A stretch of 64,000 bases of DNA from Cymodocea nodosa (taxonomy: Eukaryota > Streptophyta > Magnoliopsida > Alismatales > Cymodoceaceae). The stretch is taken from the NCBI GenBank assembly GCA_036874045.1, contig CM072344.1:4374501-4438500 (forward strand). The letters are read 5' to 3'. The notes below the pieces were generated by a model. It made no database searches. It saw nothing but the letters and a program-made list of their open reading frames with translations, and was not told the origin of the DNA. How positions within the stretch are numbered: position 1 is the stretch's first letter; each line of letters starts with the position of its first letter. A program made the translations under genes and the position numbers. Positions 10,600 to 21,920 of the stretch are shown one piece after another.

Positions 10600-12111
10600 A
10601 AGATGCCTGGAATGATGAATACTGGATCATGGCCATGCAAGAGGAACTAAATTAGTTCAAGAAAATTGAAGTCTGAAACTTGATTGAAAGGTCCATCGAA
10701 AAATCAATTATTGGTACTAAATGAGTGTTTAAGAACAAACTTGATAATAATGGTAGTATTATCAGAAATAAGCTAGACTTGTTGCTCAGGGATACAACCA
10801 ATAGGAAGGAATCGACTATGACGAAACTTTTGTACCTATTGCAGGACTTGAAGCAATTAGAATGTTACTTGCCTTTGCAAGCAGTATGAAAATCAAGCTT
10901 TATAAAATGGATGTTAAAAGTGCATTTCTTAATGGCATTCTACAAGAAGTATATGTAGAACATCCACCAGATTTTGAAGATGAAGAAAATCCAAACCATG
11001 TATACAAACTGAATAAAGCTCTCTATGGTTTGAAGCAAGCACCACGTGCATGGTATGATAAACTAAAGAGTTTCCTTCTTGAGAATCAGTTTAACATAGG
11101 AACTGCAGACAACACCTTATTCATCAAATCTGAAAGTTCTCATATGTTGATTATTCAAATCTACGTGGATGATATCATTTTTGGTGCCACGCATGAGAAA
11201 CTATGTCATGATTTTCAAATCTTAATGAAGAATGAATTTGAGATGAGTCTTATGGGAGAATTAAAATTCTTTCTAGGATTACAAATTCATCAACTTCAAC
11301 ATGGCATTTTCCTGAATCAAGAAAAATTCTGCAAAGAGATTCTCCTAAAATTTGGTATGGATAAATCCAAAGCAGCAGGTACTCCCATGAACTCAAATGA
11401 AAAACTTGATAAGGACATTTCTGGCATTCCAGTAGATCAAAAGAAATACAGAGGCATGATTGGATCACTTCTATATCTAACAGTCAATAGACCAGATATA
11501 ATGTTTAGTGTTTGTGCTTGTGCAAGATATCAAGCCTCTCTAAAAGCATCACATTTAAAAGCAGTTAAACGTATATTTAAATATCTACAAGGTACCAAAG
11601 ACTTTGGCTTATTTTATTCTTCACAGAATCAATTGATATTAGAAGGATATAGTGATGCAGATTATGTAGGATGCAAATCAGATCGAAAAAGCACTAGTGG
11701 GACATGTCAGTTGCTTGGTCATTCACTTGTTTCTTGGTTCAGTAGGAAACAAAACTCTATAGCTCTATCCATCACGCAAGCTGAATATATGGCAGTAGGC
11801 CTATGTTGTGCACAGATCTTATGGATGCAACAAACTCTAGTAGATTATAAGCTAAATTTTTAGAATACCATTATTTACTGTGATAGCAATATTGCCATCA
11901 ATCTCTCCAAAAATATAGTTCTACACTTTAGAGCAAAACATATCGAGATTAGACACCACTTTTTAAGAGACCATGTTGAAATATGTCATATTTCCTTAGA
12001 ATATGTCTCTATTAAAGAACAACTTGCAAATATTTTCACCAAACCATTATCTAAAGCTGCATTTAATCATATTAGACGAAATTTAGGGATTTGTTCTTTA
12101 TATGATTTATA
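10600..12111 (+). pseudogene. Copia-2 reverse transcriptase and RNase H region
   Basis: A long open stretch (10,862-11,863) carries MLLAFASSMKIKLYKMDVKS, FLNGILQEVYVEHPP, LYGLKQAPRAWYDKLKSFL, then IQIYVDDIIFGAT with the YVDD box (~11,160) and FFLGLQIHQ. RNase H begins near 11,640 (EGYSDADYVGCKSDRKSTSG) and includes SWFSRKQNSIALS and AEYMAVGLCCAQILWM; its tail (KHIEIRHHFLRDH, LADIFTKPL-like) reaches ~12,111. Upstream of 10,862 the RT start (WIMAMQEEL) is visible but decayed. Fossil. Confidence 0.9.
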
Positions 12112-12257
12112 ATTTTATATCTCTACTCTCCAAGCTTACAACTAGGAGCTTGTTCTACTAACATCTCTGTTTTGCAACAATTTAGACATTTTGATACTCA
12201 GCTATAATTGCTCCACCAACTTAGTATTTGACTTCTCACTTCTTTTTGACAATTGGC

Positions 12258-12273
12258 AAAAAAGGGGGAGAAA
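12258..12273 (+). other. Copia-2 upstream polypurine-like tract
   Basis: A AAAAAGGGGGAGAAA run about 150 bp after RNase H, similar to the real tract at 14,500-14,512. Sireviruses are known to carry extra polypurine motifs. Confidence 0.65.
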
Positions 12274-12337
12274 TATCTCTGTATTCTTCATGTGTTTTTC
12301 TTGTATAGATATATAGGGAGAGAAATACATGTAATAC

Positions 12338-14471
12338 TGTTTGGGTTTTCCCAGCACTACACTAGAAAAACTTGGATTTGTTACTTCTATTTTTACTTAG
12401 TTAATTTATCTTTATGCCTATTCTTTCTTTTAGAAGTAAACAAACAACCTTTAATACAATTTAGATATTAATTCCAATTTGTACTTTAACTGCAAGTGCA
12501 CAGTGTCTATTGTATTAGTGTACAAGTACAGGTCAATCCCACAGGGAATTGCTGACGAACTTGAGAACTATTTTCTTGTTAAAAATCAAATTTATATATT
12601 CAATAAGCTCTCCATTGAATTACAGCTAACTCAACGGACTAACCTCGTGAACTTAAGTGAACTCCACGAGCCTATCTTTTCTTTTTAATACTGCTATTTA
12701 CAGAGGAATTTGGACAACCATTGGGCGATTCCACAGATTGTAAATAACATCAATTAAGCTCTTTAATGTTAGTTAACATTGGATTTATCATTGAGCAATA
12801 CTAACATTCAGATAATTCAAACAATAACCATTAAAATCTTTAAGTCTTTTGAACGAACCAATTTTAATAAACTGTAAAACTAAAATAAACATAAAACAAT
12901 CACAACACTGACAAAGATAACATTAATCACGATACAACACAAACAATACAATACTCAAATACAACATACAAACATAGATAAATTGTTTTTGGTATTTTTA
13001 TTTTAATATGAACATGGAAATGGGTGAAAGGTGAAATGTAAAGTAATCTCACTTGACAGTAAATACATCCGACACTACTTGCACCGCGATTACACCACTG
13101 AAAATTAAACCACTTACAATTCTATCTCCTCTCCCTATAGAATCACAAGTCTAGAATTACAAGATGATCTCCTCTTCAGCATACAGGCATCAACCCAAAG
13201 CCAAGGCTAAAAGCTTTACGATCTCTTGAAATATGAGTCGGCGCTTGGTGAAAATGGCTTCCCTTCTCGCGACGCGATTACTCCTCACAGTGGTTGTCAG
13301 GCACTGTGTTTGGCTCGAAATCGACTCGACAACAGGCAAGTATCCTCACAGACTTCCGATGGTTGGTGATTATGGTGTGGTGATGGTGATGATGATGGTT
13401 GGTGTGGTACTTTAGAGAATTGCGACACCGATCTTCCTCTACACACACTGTCCGCCCATCGATCACACACTTTCTTCTTTTTTTTCTTCTTTTCTTTTAT
13501 ATTTCTTCAGTAGTAACTGCTTCTACTTGAATGGTCGGTTGGATTTCCTTCATTCATATCAACGGCGATGCTTTCTTCTCCCTGTGCGATTGAATTCTTG
13601 CGTGATACGTGCAAACGTGGTTTTTCTCTTCCAACTATCTGTTCCTGCAACCGCTACAGTGGCATATTAGAAAATATATAGTCTGTGGAGTTACAGATAA
13701 CTCAACGGACTTTCTTCGTTGATTTAACTATAAAACACATGCATAAATTTAACTATCCGATGCTTAGGTGCATTTCGAATACTTATAAATAACTCACCAA
13801 TATATAACTTAAGTAAATCTACCAGATCTCAACACGTGTCAACAGCAGTTTAATCATAAAATAACATTTCGGAGAGTTACAGGTCTAACTATCCGATGCT
13901 CAAATGCATTTCGGATAGTTACAGCTAACTCACTGAAAATCCACTTAAGTCACTTTCCCAGAACATGACACGTGTCCTCAGCTATTTTATAAATAAAAAG
14001 AGATTTCGAAGAGTTACAGGGATAACTATCCGATGCCTAGCTGCAATTTCGGATAGTTATAGATAACTCACCGAAAGTTCACTTAAGTCATTCATTATGG
14101 TTTCGACATGTGTACTTTAGGAAATAATAAAATATTCTCTCAAAACATAACTGTTCGGCAATTTAAACATAATTATCTGATACATATTCGGTCTGTTAAA
14201 CATAACTGTCCGAATTTGTTCGGTATGTTAAACATAACTGTCCGAAATATCAAAAAATTCGGATACTTAAGAATTTCACAGCCTACAACTTACCGACAGT
14301 TCATAAATGTACTAAATTAACATTAATTCCCCCAAATTAAGCAAATTCTTCAATTAAAGCATATAACAGTGCAATTATAACATAATGGCTTAATTCTTAT
14401 ATGATAAGCTAAATATTATGCAATTAACCATCATTTAACCGTTAATAATATGCACTTTTTCATTCTAAACA
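12338..14471 (-). mobile_element. Solo LTR of the Gypsy (Athila-like) family inside Copia-2
   Basis: A 2,134 bp sequence reading TGTTTGGG...CTAAACA on the plus strand, collinear with both Gypsy-young LTRs (24,133-26,289 and 38,815-40,971). It is flanked by the perfect duplication AATAC (12,333-12,337 and 14,472-14,476). No internal sequence is present, so it is a solo LTR, the usual product of LTR-LTR recombination. The minus-strand TATA motif AATATAAAAG is at 13,494-13,503. A CTGCAAGTGCACAGTG motif lies at ~12,488. Hairpin cassettes occupy ~13,675-14,290. Confidence 0.95.
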
Positions 14472-14499
14472 AATACATTGTAAGGTTTTTGCCATTATC

Positions 14500-14512
14500 A
14501 AAAAGGGGGAGA
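14500..14512 (+). other. Copia-2 polypurine tract
   Basis: AAAAAGGGGGAGA directly before the 3' LTR, preceded by CATTATC. This closely resembles the Sirevirus polypurine signature. Confidence 0.88.
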
Positions 14513-14513
14513 T

Positions 14514-15964
14514 TGAAAGGACCTCTAGATTTTGATAATGCAAAAATAATGTAAGGTTTTGAATTGTATTTATCAGGTTTAGTTAGTACAGCAAAAGATT
14601 AGAAGGCAAACAAATCGAAGCAGCAAACAGGTTGCAGTAAATCTCAAAATGTGCTGCTACAGAAAATCAGACAGTTAAGAAAGGATTGAATGATCGAATA
14701 GTTAAGGAGTTAACTATTCGAAAGCTTCAAGGACTTTTCAGACAGTTACAAGTATAACTATCCGAAAATTAAGTCATCCAATTAATCATGTGTAGAAATA
14801 CAGAACGGAAGCGTAAATGACTTTTTGGAGAGTTACAGGTATAACTATCCGAAAGTTAAGTCATCTTATTACGCATGTGCAGAATAGAGAAGTTGGTAGT
14901 CAAAAGCTTAAAAGGAAAAATCGGAGAGTTAGATAACTATCCGAAATCTCGAAGAGAGTTTCGGTGAGTTACAGTTTAACTATCCGAAACTTAAGTCACT
15001 GAATTCCCCACATGCAGAATTCCAAACAGAAGTTCATATAAGATTTCGGAGAATTAAAAAGATAACTATCCGAACATTTAAGAGAGTTTTGATGAGTTAC
15101 AGTTTAACTATTCGAAACTTAAGTCATTGAATTTCCCACGTGCAGAATTCTAGAGAGAAGCTCAAATAAGTTTTCGGAGAGTTATAAAGATAACTATCCG
15201 AAATCCTTAAGCATTTCGGTAAGTTACAGTTATAAGTATCCGATTGAATGACAACTCGCAGTAAATAGTCTGGAATCCTACATGGCAGAAAGGTTTAAGT
15301 GATATTTCGGTGAGTTACAGATATTCTTCGGAGAGTTACATAGCTAACTATCCGAAAGGTTAAGAAAATCGGAAGGACATCTTGAAATAACTTTCTGAAC
15401 TGTAACTTACCGTATTTGGGACTAAAGTCTAATCAAGTACAGTAGAATACATCTGTTGGAAGAAAATATGATCGTTACACATGTTTGGTATATATACAAG
15501 ATATAGACAACAAATTTAGATAGCTTTTGCTCATATACATATTTACACCAAGCTCAATAGAAGAAAAGCTTTAGAGATCAAATCATCTTCAATGTTTACA
15601 GACTGAATTTCAGAAGCTCATCATGCACACAACTCTGTTGCTCACAAGCTAGTGTTTACTGAAGTACATGGATCAAAACTTCAGAGAAAGGATTGATTGA
15701 AGCTCCGATAAGGAAGCTCAAGTGAACGGTTGGTTGGTTCTTGCTTAAACCTTAAAGCAAGTGATTATAAGTTTTGCAAGAGTTTAGTGAAGCCCAAGTA
15801 TCCCTTGGGGGTGGACTAGCCATTAGTGGTGAACTACCTAAAAATCTCTGTGTGAATTCTTTTATTGTGTGCTTGCTATCTCTTTACATTAAACTACTTC
15901 AAAAAGGTTAAGAAATGAATTATTACCATTCACCCCCCCTTTAGTAAGCCTTAAGGTCCTAACA
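14514..15964 (+). repeat. Copia-2 3' LTR
   Basis: Partner of 6,004-7,457, including all hairpin/G-box cassettes and the TATATATA box (15,489-15,496). Ends CCTAACA before ACATC. Confidence 0.93.
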
Positions 15965-15990
15965 ACATCATCAAAACAAAATACTCAATA

Positions 15991-16278
15991 GTACCTAACC
16001 TTGTCAACAGAATTGTTAATGAAATTGATACCTCCTTTGAGAGGGTAGCTGAATGAAACAGTATAACTGAAGTAACTATGTATAATATAGTAAGTAGAAA
16101 AAATAAAAATAAAAAGAAAAATGTAAGTTTAATTATAGTTAGTAGTATCGTAGAGTTATTAGTTAACTCAATGAACTTAGTCTATTGAGTTATGACCTAA
16201 CTCCACGAGGATAAGTAAGTAGCTATGTTGATTTTGTCTCTGTTAAATTTTTGTTTATGTTATACAAAATCACAACAG
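15991..16278 (+). repeat. Gypsy-old gag tail and spacer
   Basis: Matches the reverse complement of ~29,490-29,200. The start resembles the end of the downstream gag region of Gypsy-young (a VNEIDTS-type motif), and the spacer holds GAGTTA/TAACTC inverted motifs (~16,155-16,215). No separate gene is seen. Confidence 0.75.
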
Positions 16279-17058
16279 ATGAAATTGATGAAATTACCAC
16301 TGGATGCACTAAGGGAAGTACTAAGTAACCTATCAACTAGAGATCTATGCAGACTATGTTGTGTATCAAAAGAAATTAAAGACTATGTTAGAGAAAAATA
16401 TTTTCATAGACTACAAGCAGCAAAAATGACTAAGATTAGAGATGGATTTTTATGGAAGTCATTTAATCGTAGTTCAATCAGCTATGAATATCTAAATATG
16501 GAAGAAACTGTTGGAATTCCACCCAATACATTAGAAGGAATAGATCATATTATGGGGATAAATGAAGGATTAATTATTTACCGAACCAAACCAAGGTATG
16601 CAATTATGTTACCTGATATTTTGATTAGAAATCCTATCACTAGAGAAGAATGGAATATAGGAAGGCCTAATAGATTTGAAGTACCAACTAAAAATTGTAG
16701 GTCAGCTTTAATATTTTCTGATAAAAATTTGAACATTCCTGAAAAATTATATTATTAGAGACCAACTTAAAATTGGGATGAAGATTTATACTTAAGTGTG
16801 TATAATTTTCTGAATAGATTTTGGACTAAAAATACTATGATATATCTAGGACAGAAAGCATTAATTAACAGCATACATGTCATACTTGATGGATATATAT
16901 ATCTAGTCACAGATATATCAGTTGCATTTGGATCTAATTTATACATAGTAAGCATAGACAGTTATGATGATTTTATAGAAATATTACCTATACCGAGTGA
17001 TATAGCTAAACCACCATCTTCAAAATATGATCAAATTCAATTAGGAATGTGGTATAAT
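16279..17058 (+). pseudogene. F-box-like ORF region in Gypsy-old, 5' part
   Basis: Encodes an F-box motif at its start (LPLDALREVLSNLSTRDLCR, then CCVSKEIKDYV), which in host proteins binds SKP1 in SCF ubiquitin ligases. It continues with a block like F-box-associated repeats (GINEGLIIY-type, ILIRNPITREEWNIG). It is about 80-85% identical by eye to 28,345-29,193 on the other strand. Copia-3 inserted at 17,064, and a further short part of the same region lies at 23,979-24,132 and 40,977-41,160. It is part of the retroelement and broken; no host function is claimed. Confidence 0.8.
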
Positions 17059-17063
17059 GAATA

Positions 17064-17341
17064 TGTTGAGTATTTTGTTTTGATGATGTGTGCTGAATGA
17101 ATATAATCATATTTGCTCAATTACTATTGCTTGTGAAAAGAAATTAAAATCATCAATTAATACATAAAAAGCTTACTAGCATAAATACTTGTCTGTATTG
17201 GATCTGAAGTTAATAACTAGTCGTTTCGTTGCATTAATTTCTCATTTAACTAAATGTTAAGTTAACGTGTGTTTTTATTGAAAAGCATGATATGTTTTAA
17301 AGTTATATCTTCTGTATCATGAACAGTGCATGTTTAGACAT
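17064..17341 (+). repeat. Copia-3 5' LTR remnant
   Basis: Matches 22,225-22,501 at ~97%. Begins TGTTGAGTATTTTG next to the GAATA target duplication. Confidence 0.9.
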
Positions 17342-17370
17342 ATATATACAAGGAAAATTTTACTAAAAAT

Positions 17371-17880
17371 TTCGGACTGTATTATTCTAAGGATAGTTCA
17401 ATAGATCTTATAGGATATACTAATGCTGATTATGTAGGATCTAAATCTGATAGAAAGAGTACCAGTGGCATATGTCAATTATTGGGAAATAATTTGGTTT
17501 CATGGTTTAGTAAAAAGCAAAACTGTGTAGCACTTTCTACTACAGAAGCTGAATATGTTGCTGCTGCATTGTGTTGCACTCAAATTCTGTGGATAAGGCA
17601 AACTTTAGAAGATTTTGGATTATTTTATGATATAAATGAGATTTATTGTGACAGTAGTTCTGCAATAAATCTTTCCAAAAATCCTGTATTACATTCAAGA
17701 GCAAAACATATAGAGGTTAGACATCATTTTCTAAGAGATAACATAATTAAAGGAAAAATTAAATTAGAATTTGTGTCTAGTAAAAATCAATTAGCTGATA
17801 TATTTACAAAACCTCTAGACGAAAATACATTCTGCAACATTAGATTAAATTTAGGTATTTGTAGGCTATGTGATGTGTAA
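17371..17880 (+). pseudogene. Copia-3 RNase H region
   Basis: Copia RNase H: FGLYYS, GYTNADYVGSKSDRKSTSG, NLVSWFSKKQNCVALSTTEA, LCCTQILWIRQTLEDFG, YCDSSSAINLSKNPVLHSRA, KHIEVRHHFLRD and LADIFTKPLDE, ending RLCDV. It is related to, but distinct from, the Copia-2 copy. This is the only pol domain visible in the element. Fossil. Confidence 0.9.
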
Positions 17881-19472
17881 AATGCTTAAACTCCACATAA
17901 AAAGATAAATATTATTGATGATGTTATTCACCTCATAGATATTATATACTTATTATAAATATCTAAAGTAATATCTAAACTGCTACTTAAGATACTATGT
18001 ATTTATTGTAAAATCATAGTAGTATCTTATTGATTTTAAGTAGTTTATCAATTTTAATGGTTTTTACAATTTTAAGTGGAAGTGTAAATGAAAAACATTA
18101 AATACTTCTGACAATCTGAAATTTTGATTAAATGTTTTCTTTGAATCAAGGAAAATGCATATGATCATGCATAAATTTGACTTAATTGATTAAACTTGTA
18201 GAATAAGTTATATGTAACTCATCTTAAACTGTTAATCAAAAGTATAAGCTTATTGAAACTGATTCATATTCTCAGTACAATCATAGAAGTAAAAATTGTA
18301 TGAGATTTGTGTTTTATTACATCTGTATTAATGGAATACATATATACTGTGCTTAAAATGAAAAGTGCTTACAAAGTGAAAATCTTTGAGAGTTTATTGA
18401 TCAGTTTGATCACGAGCCTTTTGTACTTGAGCAGATAGGTATGTAAGGATTGTTGTCCTGAAAAAGGATTTTTTAAATCTGGCAACCTAAGGTCCTAATC
18501 AGATCTAGGATTGTTGACTGAAAGCTCATTACATGGGTACATTAGAAAGCTCTTGTATGATTCAAGCTTTTCAAACTAACTTTTAAAGAAAATTATCAAT
18601 ATTCACTATTTTGAAAAAAAAATAAAAAATAAAAAATGTTGTTTCATTAATTACAGATATCTTTGAATCACATATAGTTTCTACCAATATGACTACTGAT
18701 TTATTGAATCAACATTAGTACCTTTGAAAACGTTTATTTGAGATACATTCTTTTATTCTCCTTGAATTAATCACATTGAGTTCACAGTTATGTCTTGATT
18801 CATATACAGTAGGAATTGATTCTGGAAATCATTTTTGATGTTGTCAGGATAACGGAAGTCTCTAAAAAGAAAATTTAAAAGTATAGTTATACTTAACATC
18901 TATTGTCACTACAAATATATTTTGTATTTTGATTGAATATATTTGAAGTATATTTGTAGGGGGAGGATTAACAATGTCGAAAATAGATTAATATAATTTA
19001 GAATACAAGTCTTAGTTAATGTCCTCTTAAAATATTGATGAAATAATTAAAAAGGACATACAAACTATTTTAGATTCAAAGGACAAAATGTTCAAATAGT
19101 TTAAAATGTTCTCAAGATAATGTTAAGTTTAGCATGTGTGTTATTTTTGGAACGTTTCAGTTGGAAGCATCTGTAAATTGTTTTAAGTGTACTAACTAGA
19201 CATTATGTTAAATAAGGTAACGTGTAAAACTGCCTCTAGACAGCGTTTTACTCGTTAGGTTAGTTAACTCAACAAGTTATACTTGAATATTTCGGGCACT
19301 TCGATTGAATAAATTTTATTCAATATTTATTTAATTTTTAAACCCGACTTCTCTTCACGTTGAGTTATACACCTAAAAACCCTATTTAAACACTTATTAC
19401 ACGAACACTTAAGTTATTTGTAAACTTTGTCAAAAAAATCTTTCCTGCTTGTTGTTGTTACAACCTGCGACG
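17881..19472 (+). repeat. Copia-3 noncoding block shared with Gypsy elements
   Basis: About 18,100-18,960 aligns with Gypsy-old ~47,960-48,790 and Gypsy-young ~27,400-26,450 (reverse). The best-kept part is 18,384-18,590, around GATAGGTATGTAAGGATTG and CATGGGTACATTAGAAAGC. From ~19,250 a TATTTAAAC box and A/T-rich leader precede the first envelope-like frame. No gene seen. Confidence 0.8.
19382..19391 (+). promoter_or_regulatory. Candidate internal promoter box upstream of envelope-like ORF
   Basis: CTATTTAAAC lies ~80-90 bp before the ATG at 19,473, after AAAAACC. A similar CTTATTTAAAC, near AAACC, lies upstream of the envelope-like frame of Gypsy-young (33,565-33,575, minus). Role inferred only. 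Confidence 0.35.
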
Positions 19473-21488
19473 ATGGTCTCCAAGTTCTACAAAGGTTGTT
19501 GCAGAGGAAAAGGCAAAAGCAGAGGAGATGCAAAAGGAAAAGAAATAGAGAATGATGAAGTTCCACGTACTTGGTTCAAGAAAATCTTTCGAGTGGACAA
19601 AAGGTTAGCAGAAATTTATAGTGAATATTTCTTTCTTGAAGGTATACTAAATGAAGTTAGACAAGAACTCCGAAATACTGATGCTAGTATTACATACATG
19701 GGGATTCGAAGTAAATTTGCTAGAGAATACAGAATGAAATGTGCTGAGATTGCATTTTTGGAACAATATGCAAAATATTTGGAAAAAGATGTAGGTTCAT
19801 CAAATAGAACTCCTCAAACTCCTATAAACGGTACAAGACTACATGCATTTAAGGAAGAGCATGAATCAGCTATTCCTACTCCTTTATATTCAAAACAAGT
19901 AGAATCAAATATTGCTATTGACAAAACAAAAGATGATAGTCTTCAAAAGGCCGTTGCAATAGAAAGTGCCTTAGAAGAATTAAAGTAGAAAACTTTTATA
20001 GAGCAATCTAAAAAAAAAACAACAATACTTGAAGAGGAGAAACAGAAATGTTATAGAAGAAGGAAAGTCAGAAAAATTATGTCTAAGGAAAAAAAGTCTA
20101 TTGGAAAAGGACAATCAGATGAAAATTTATTTCCAAAGGACAATGTATGTCTAGACATTGTACCGTATTGGGCATCTGATAAACTCATCAGTTCCGAACA
20201 CATTGAAACTAATGAAGATAATGAGACTTTATTTTCCCTTGCTAGAAAGCTTGAGAAGAAATACAAGTCAAATATGAGCTCAAGTTTTTCTATTAGTACA
20301 AGTCTTGATGATGCAGAAATTGACAAATCAGAGCATCAGGCACCTGACATTGAATAAGTTATTGCAGATATAATTGACAATGTTGAGGTAGTAACTAGTT
20401 CACAGGTTGAATTGTCTAGAGTAGCAGATATTGAAAATGGTAAGACTCCAGAAGAGCTAAAAATTAACCAGCCTTCTTTAGAATCTATAGAAGTAGAGTC
20501 TAAGAATTCACAGCATGAATCAATGGAAATATCTGTTGAACAGAATGAACAATTACAAACAGATACACCGGCTGTAGAATTTATGGAAAAATTGAACTCT
20601 GAACATTCTATAGAGACTAAACAGATGAATGTTGAGCATATTGACAATGTTCCTAACACTGTTGAAGCTGAAGAATCAAGCTTACCTGAGCAGCTTCAAG
20701 ATAATATTTTGGAAGAGGAACAACATGACATTCATTTTGAAGTTCCTGAAGATGAATTAAACTCTGAATCACAGCTTCAGGTATCACCTTCTTTGTGTAC
20801 AATATTACAAATTCAAGGCAATACAATTCATTTTAGATCTGAAGAAGCATTGCAGAAATAAAATAATCTGATTACATGTCAGATTCTGCATGCTCGTCCA
20901 ATAAAATTTAGAAATTTGATGCAAATAAGTGATCTGTTTGAGTTTCAAGGCCTCATTAAATTCTTGCTAGAAGGAACGAAATGGAAGCAATACACAAAGC
21001 TTATTATAACTTTTTATAGCGATTTGGTCAAGAATGGAAATTTTCTGAAAACTCAAATAAATGAACAGGAGTTTATATTATCTCCTGAGTTAATTTTTGA
21101 CATTTTAGGATTAAAGAATGACGGTGTTGTTGTTACAAATAGATTTGACATGATAAGACAACTAGAATGGAACATTCAGTCTTTATCAAAAATTCTAGAT
21201 GTATATTCTGAAATGAGATTAATGGAAAATTTGAATGTAGAGGCAATGTTTATTGTAAATATATTGCATGCAAATTTATTTCAAAGAGTTAGACACAATT
21301 TGGAAGTCAACAAAAGCTGTTTATATGCAACTTATGGCCTACTGAATAGAATTCAAATAAATTGGTTTGATGTTTTTATGTCTCAACTACAGCATATGAG
21401 TTCAAAGTTATTTTATGGTGATGCTGTATGTAGAATCCTTACAAGCCAATTGATTTATCCGATTGGCCCTCAGAAACTAAAGGCATGA
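19473..21488 (+). pseudogene. Copia-3 envelope-like (plant transposon protein domain) region
   Basis: Three reading-frame stretches: 19,473-19,988 (basic start MVSKFYKGCCRGKGKSRG, then a charged helical part), an acidic Glu/Ser-rich stretch to 20,861, and 20,916-21,488. The last has LFEFQGLIKFL, a FYSDLV motif, SPELIFDILGLKNDGVVV and RIQINWFDVF, and LFYGD. It resembles Gypsy-young 31,827-32,846 at LFEFQGL, ELL-IFGLNN, IQINW and LFYGD. The domain looks like the putative plant transposon protein domain found in the extra ORF of some LTR elements. Its function is unknown. A Gln-rich tail follows to ~21,610. Fossil with a few breaks. Confidence 0.75.
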
Positions 21489-21906
21489 GAGCATTTAGTG
21501 TTAAGATTTGCAAAAATTCCAAGCCATGCATAAACCTTAACGACAACATCAACAACAACCTGATTATACAGACCATATACAACAACAAAGTTATTCAGTT
21601 CAAGTAGAACAGCAAACCTAGCTACCTCCTGACTTAGATGCAGTGCTTAACGACATTAGAAATGATATTGGCATCTAGGAGATAAAATATGTAATGCTAT
21701 AAGTGATATACTTAGGAGTGGTCGATAACAGTTTTTGTTTATTTCTGAATACAAAATGTAATGTTTGTATTACTTATTTGATTCATTGAACAATACATTT
21801 TTCTATAAAAATGTTCAATTATTATTCTAGTTTACAGAAAGAGTTGTTGTAATTATATCTCGTATATATATATATATTCTTTGTAATTATCTTTTTGATT
21901 AATGAC

Positions 21907-21920
21907 AAAAAGGGGGAGAA
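21907..21920 (+). other. Copia-3 upstream polypurine-like tract
   Basis: AAAAAGGGGGAGAA about 300 bp before the true tract, as in Copia-2. Multiple tracts are a Sirevirus trait. Confidence 0.7.

Larger units (their letters stand above)
6004..15964 (+). mobile_element. Copia-2, Sirevirus-like LTR retrotransposon with a nested solo Gypsy LTR
   Basis: LTRs at 6,004-7,457 (1,454 bp) and 14,514-15,964 (1,451 bp), TGAAAGG...CTAACA, flanked by ACATT (5,999-6,003) and ACATC (15,965-15,969), an imperfect target duplication. Sirevirus traits are the long LTRs rich in short inverted repeats, the gag with zinc knuckle plus coiled-coil tail, and two copies of the AAAAAGGGGGAGA polypurine motif. Over the first ~540 aligned LTR bases I count about 35 differences (~6%), suggesting 2-3 million years. 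Pol is broken with ten or more interruptions. A solo Gypsy LTR sits between RNase H and the 3' LTR. Confidence 0.92.
1..15990 (-). mobile_element. Sirevirus-like Copia LTR, inverted, split by Copia-1 and Copia-2
   Basis: Three pieces, 1-70, 5,556-6,003 and 15,965-15,990, read on the minus strand as one continuous copy of the first ~0.54 kb of the Copia-3 LTR (22,225-22,760). The terminal TGTTGAG lies at 15,984-15,990, with one changed base. The remaining ~1.2 kb of this LTR and the rest of the element, if any, lie left of the window, so it may be a solo LTR or one end of a full element. The gaps are the nested Copia-1 and Copia-2. It sits in Gypsy-old DNA, which resumes at 15,991. Fossil fragment; the family call rests on its match to Copia-3. 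Confidence 0.8.

Noticed and set aside
16279-17058. F-box frame as an ordinary host gene interrupted by transposons
   Set aside because: Its flanks on both sides match Gypsy internal sequence, and the same arrangement is in Gypsy-young, so it belongs to the element.
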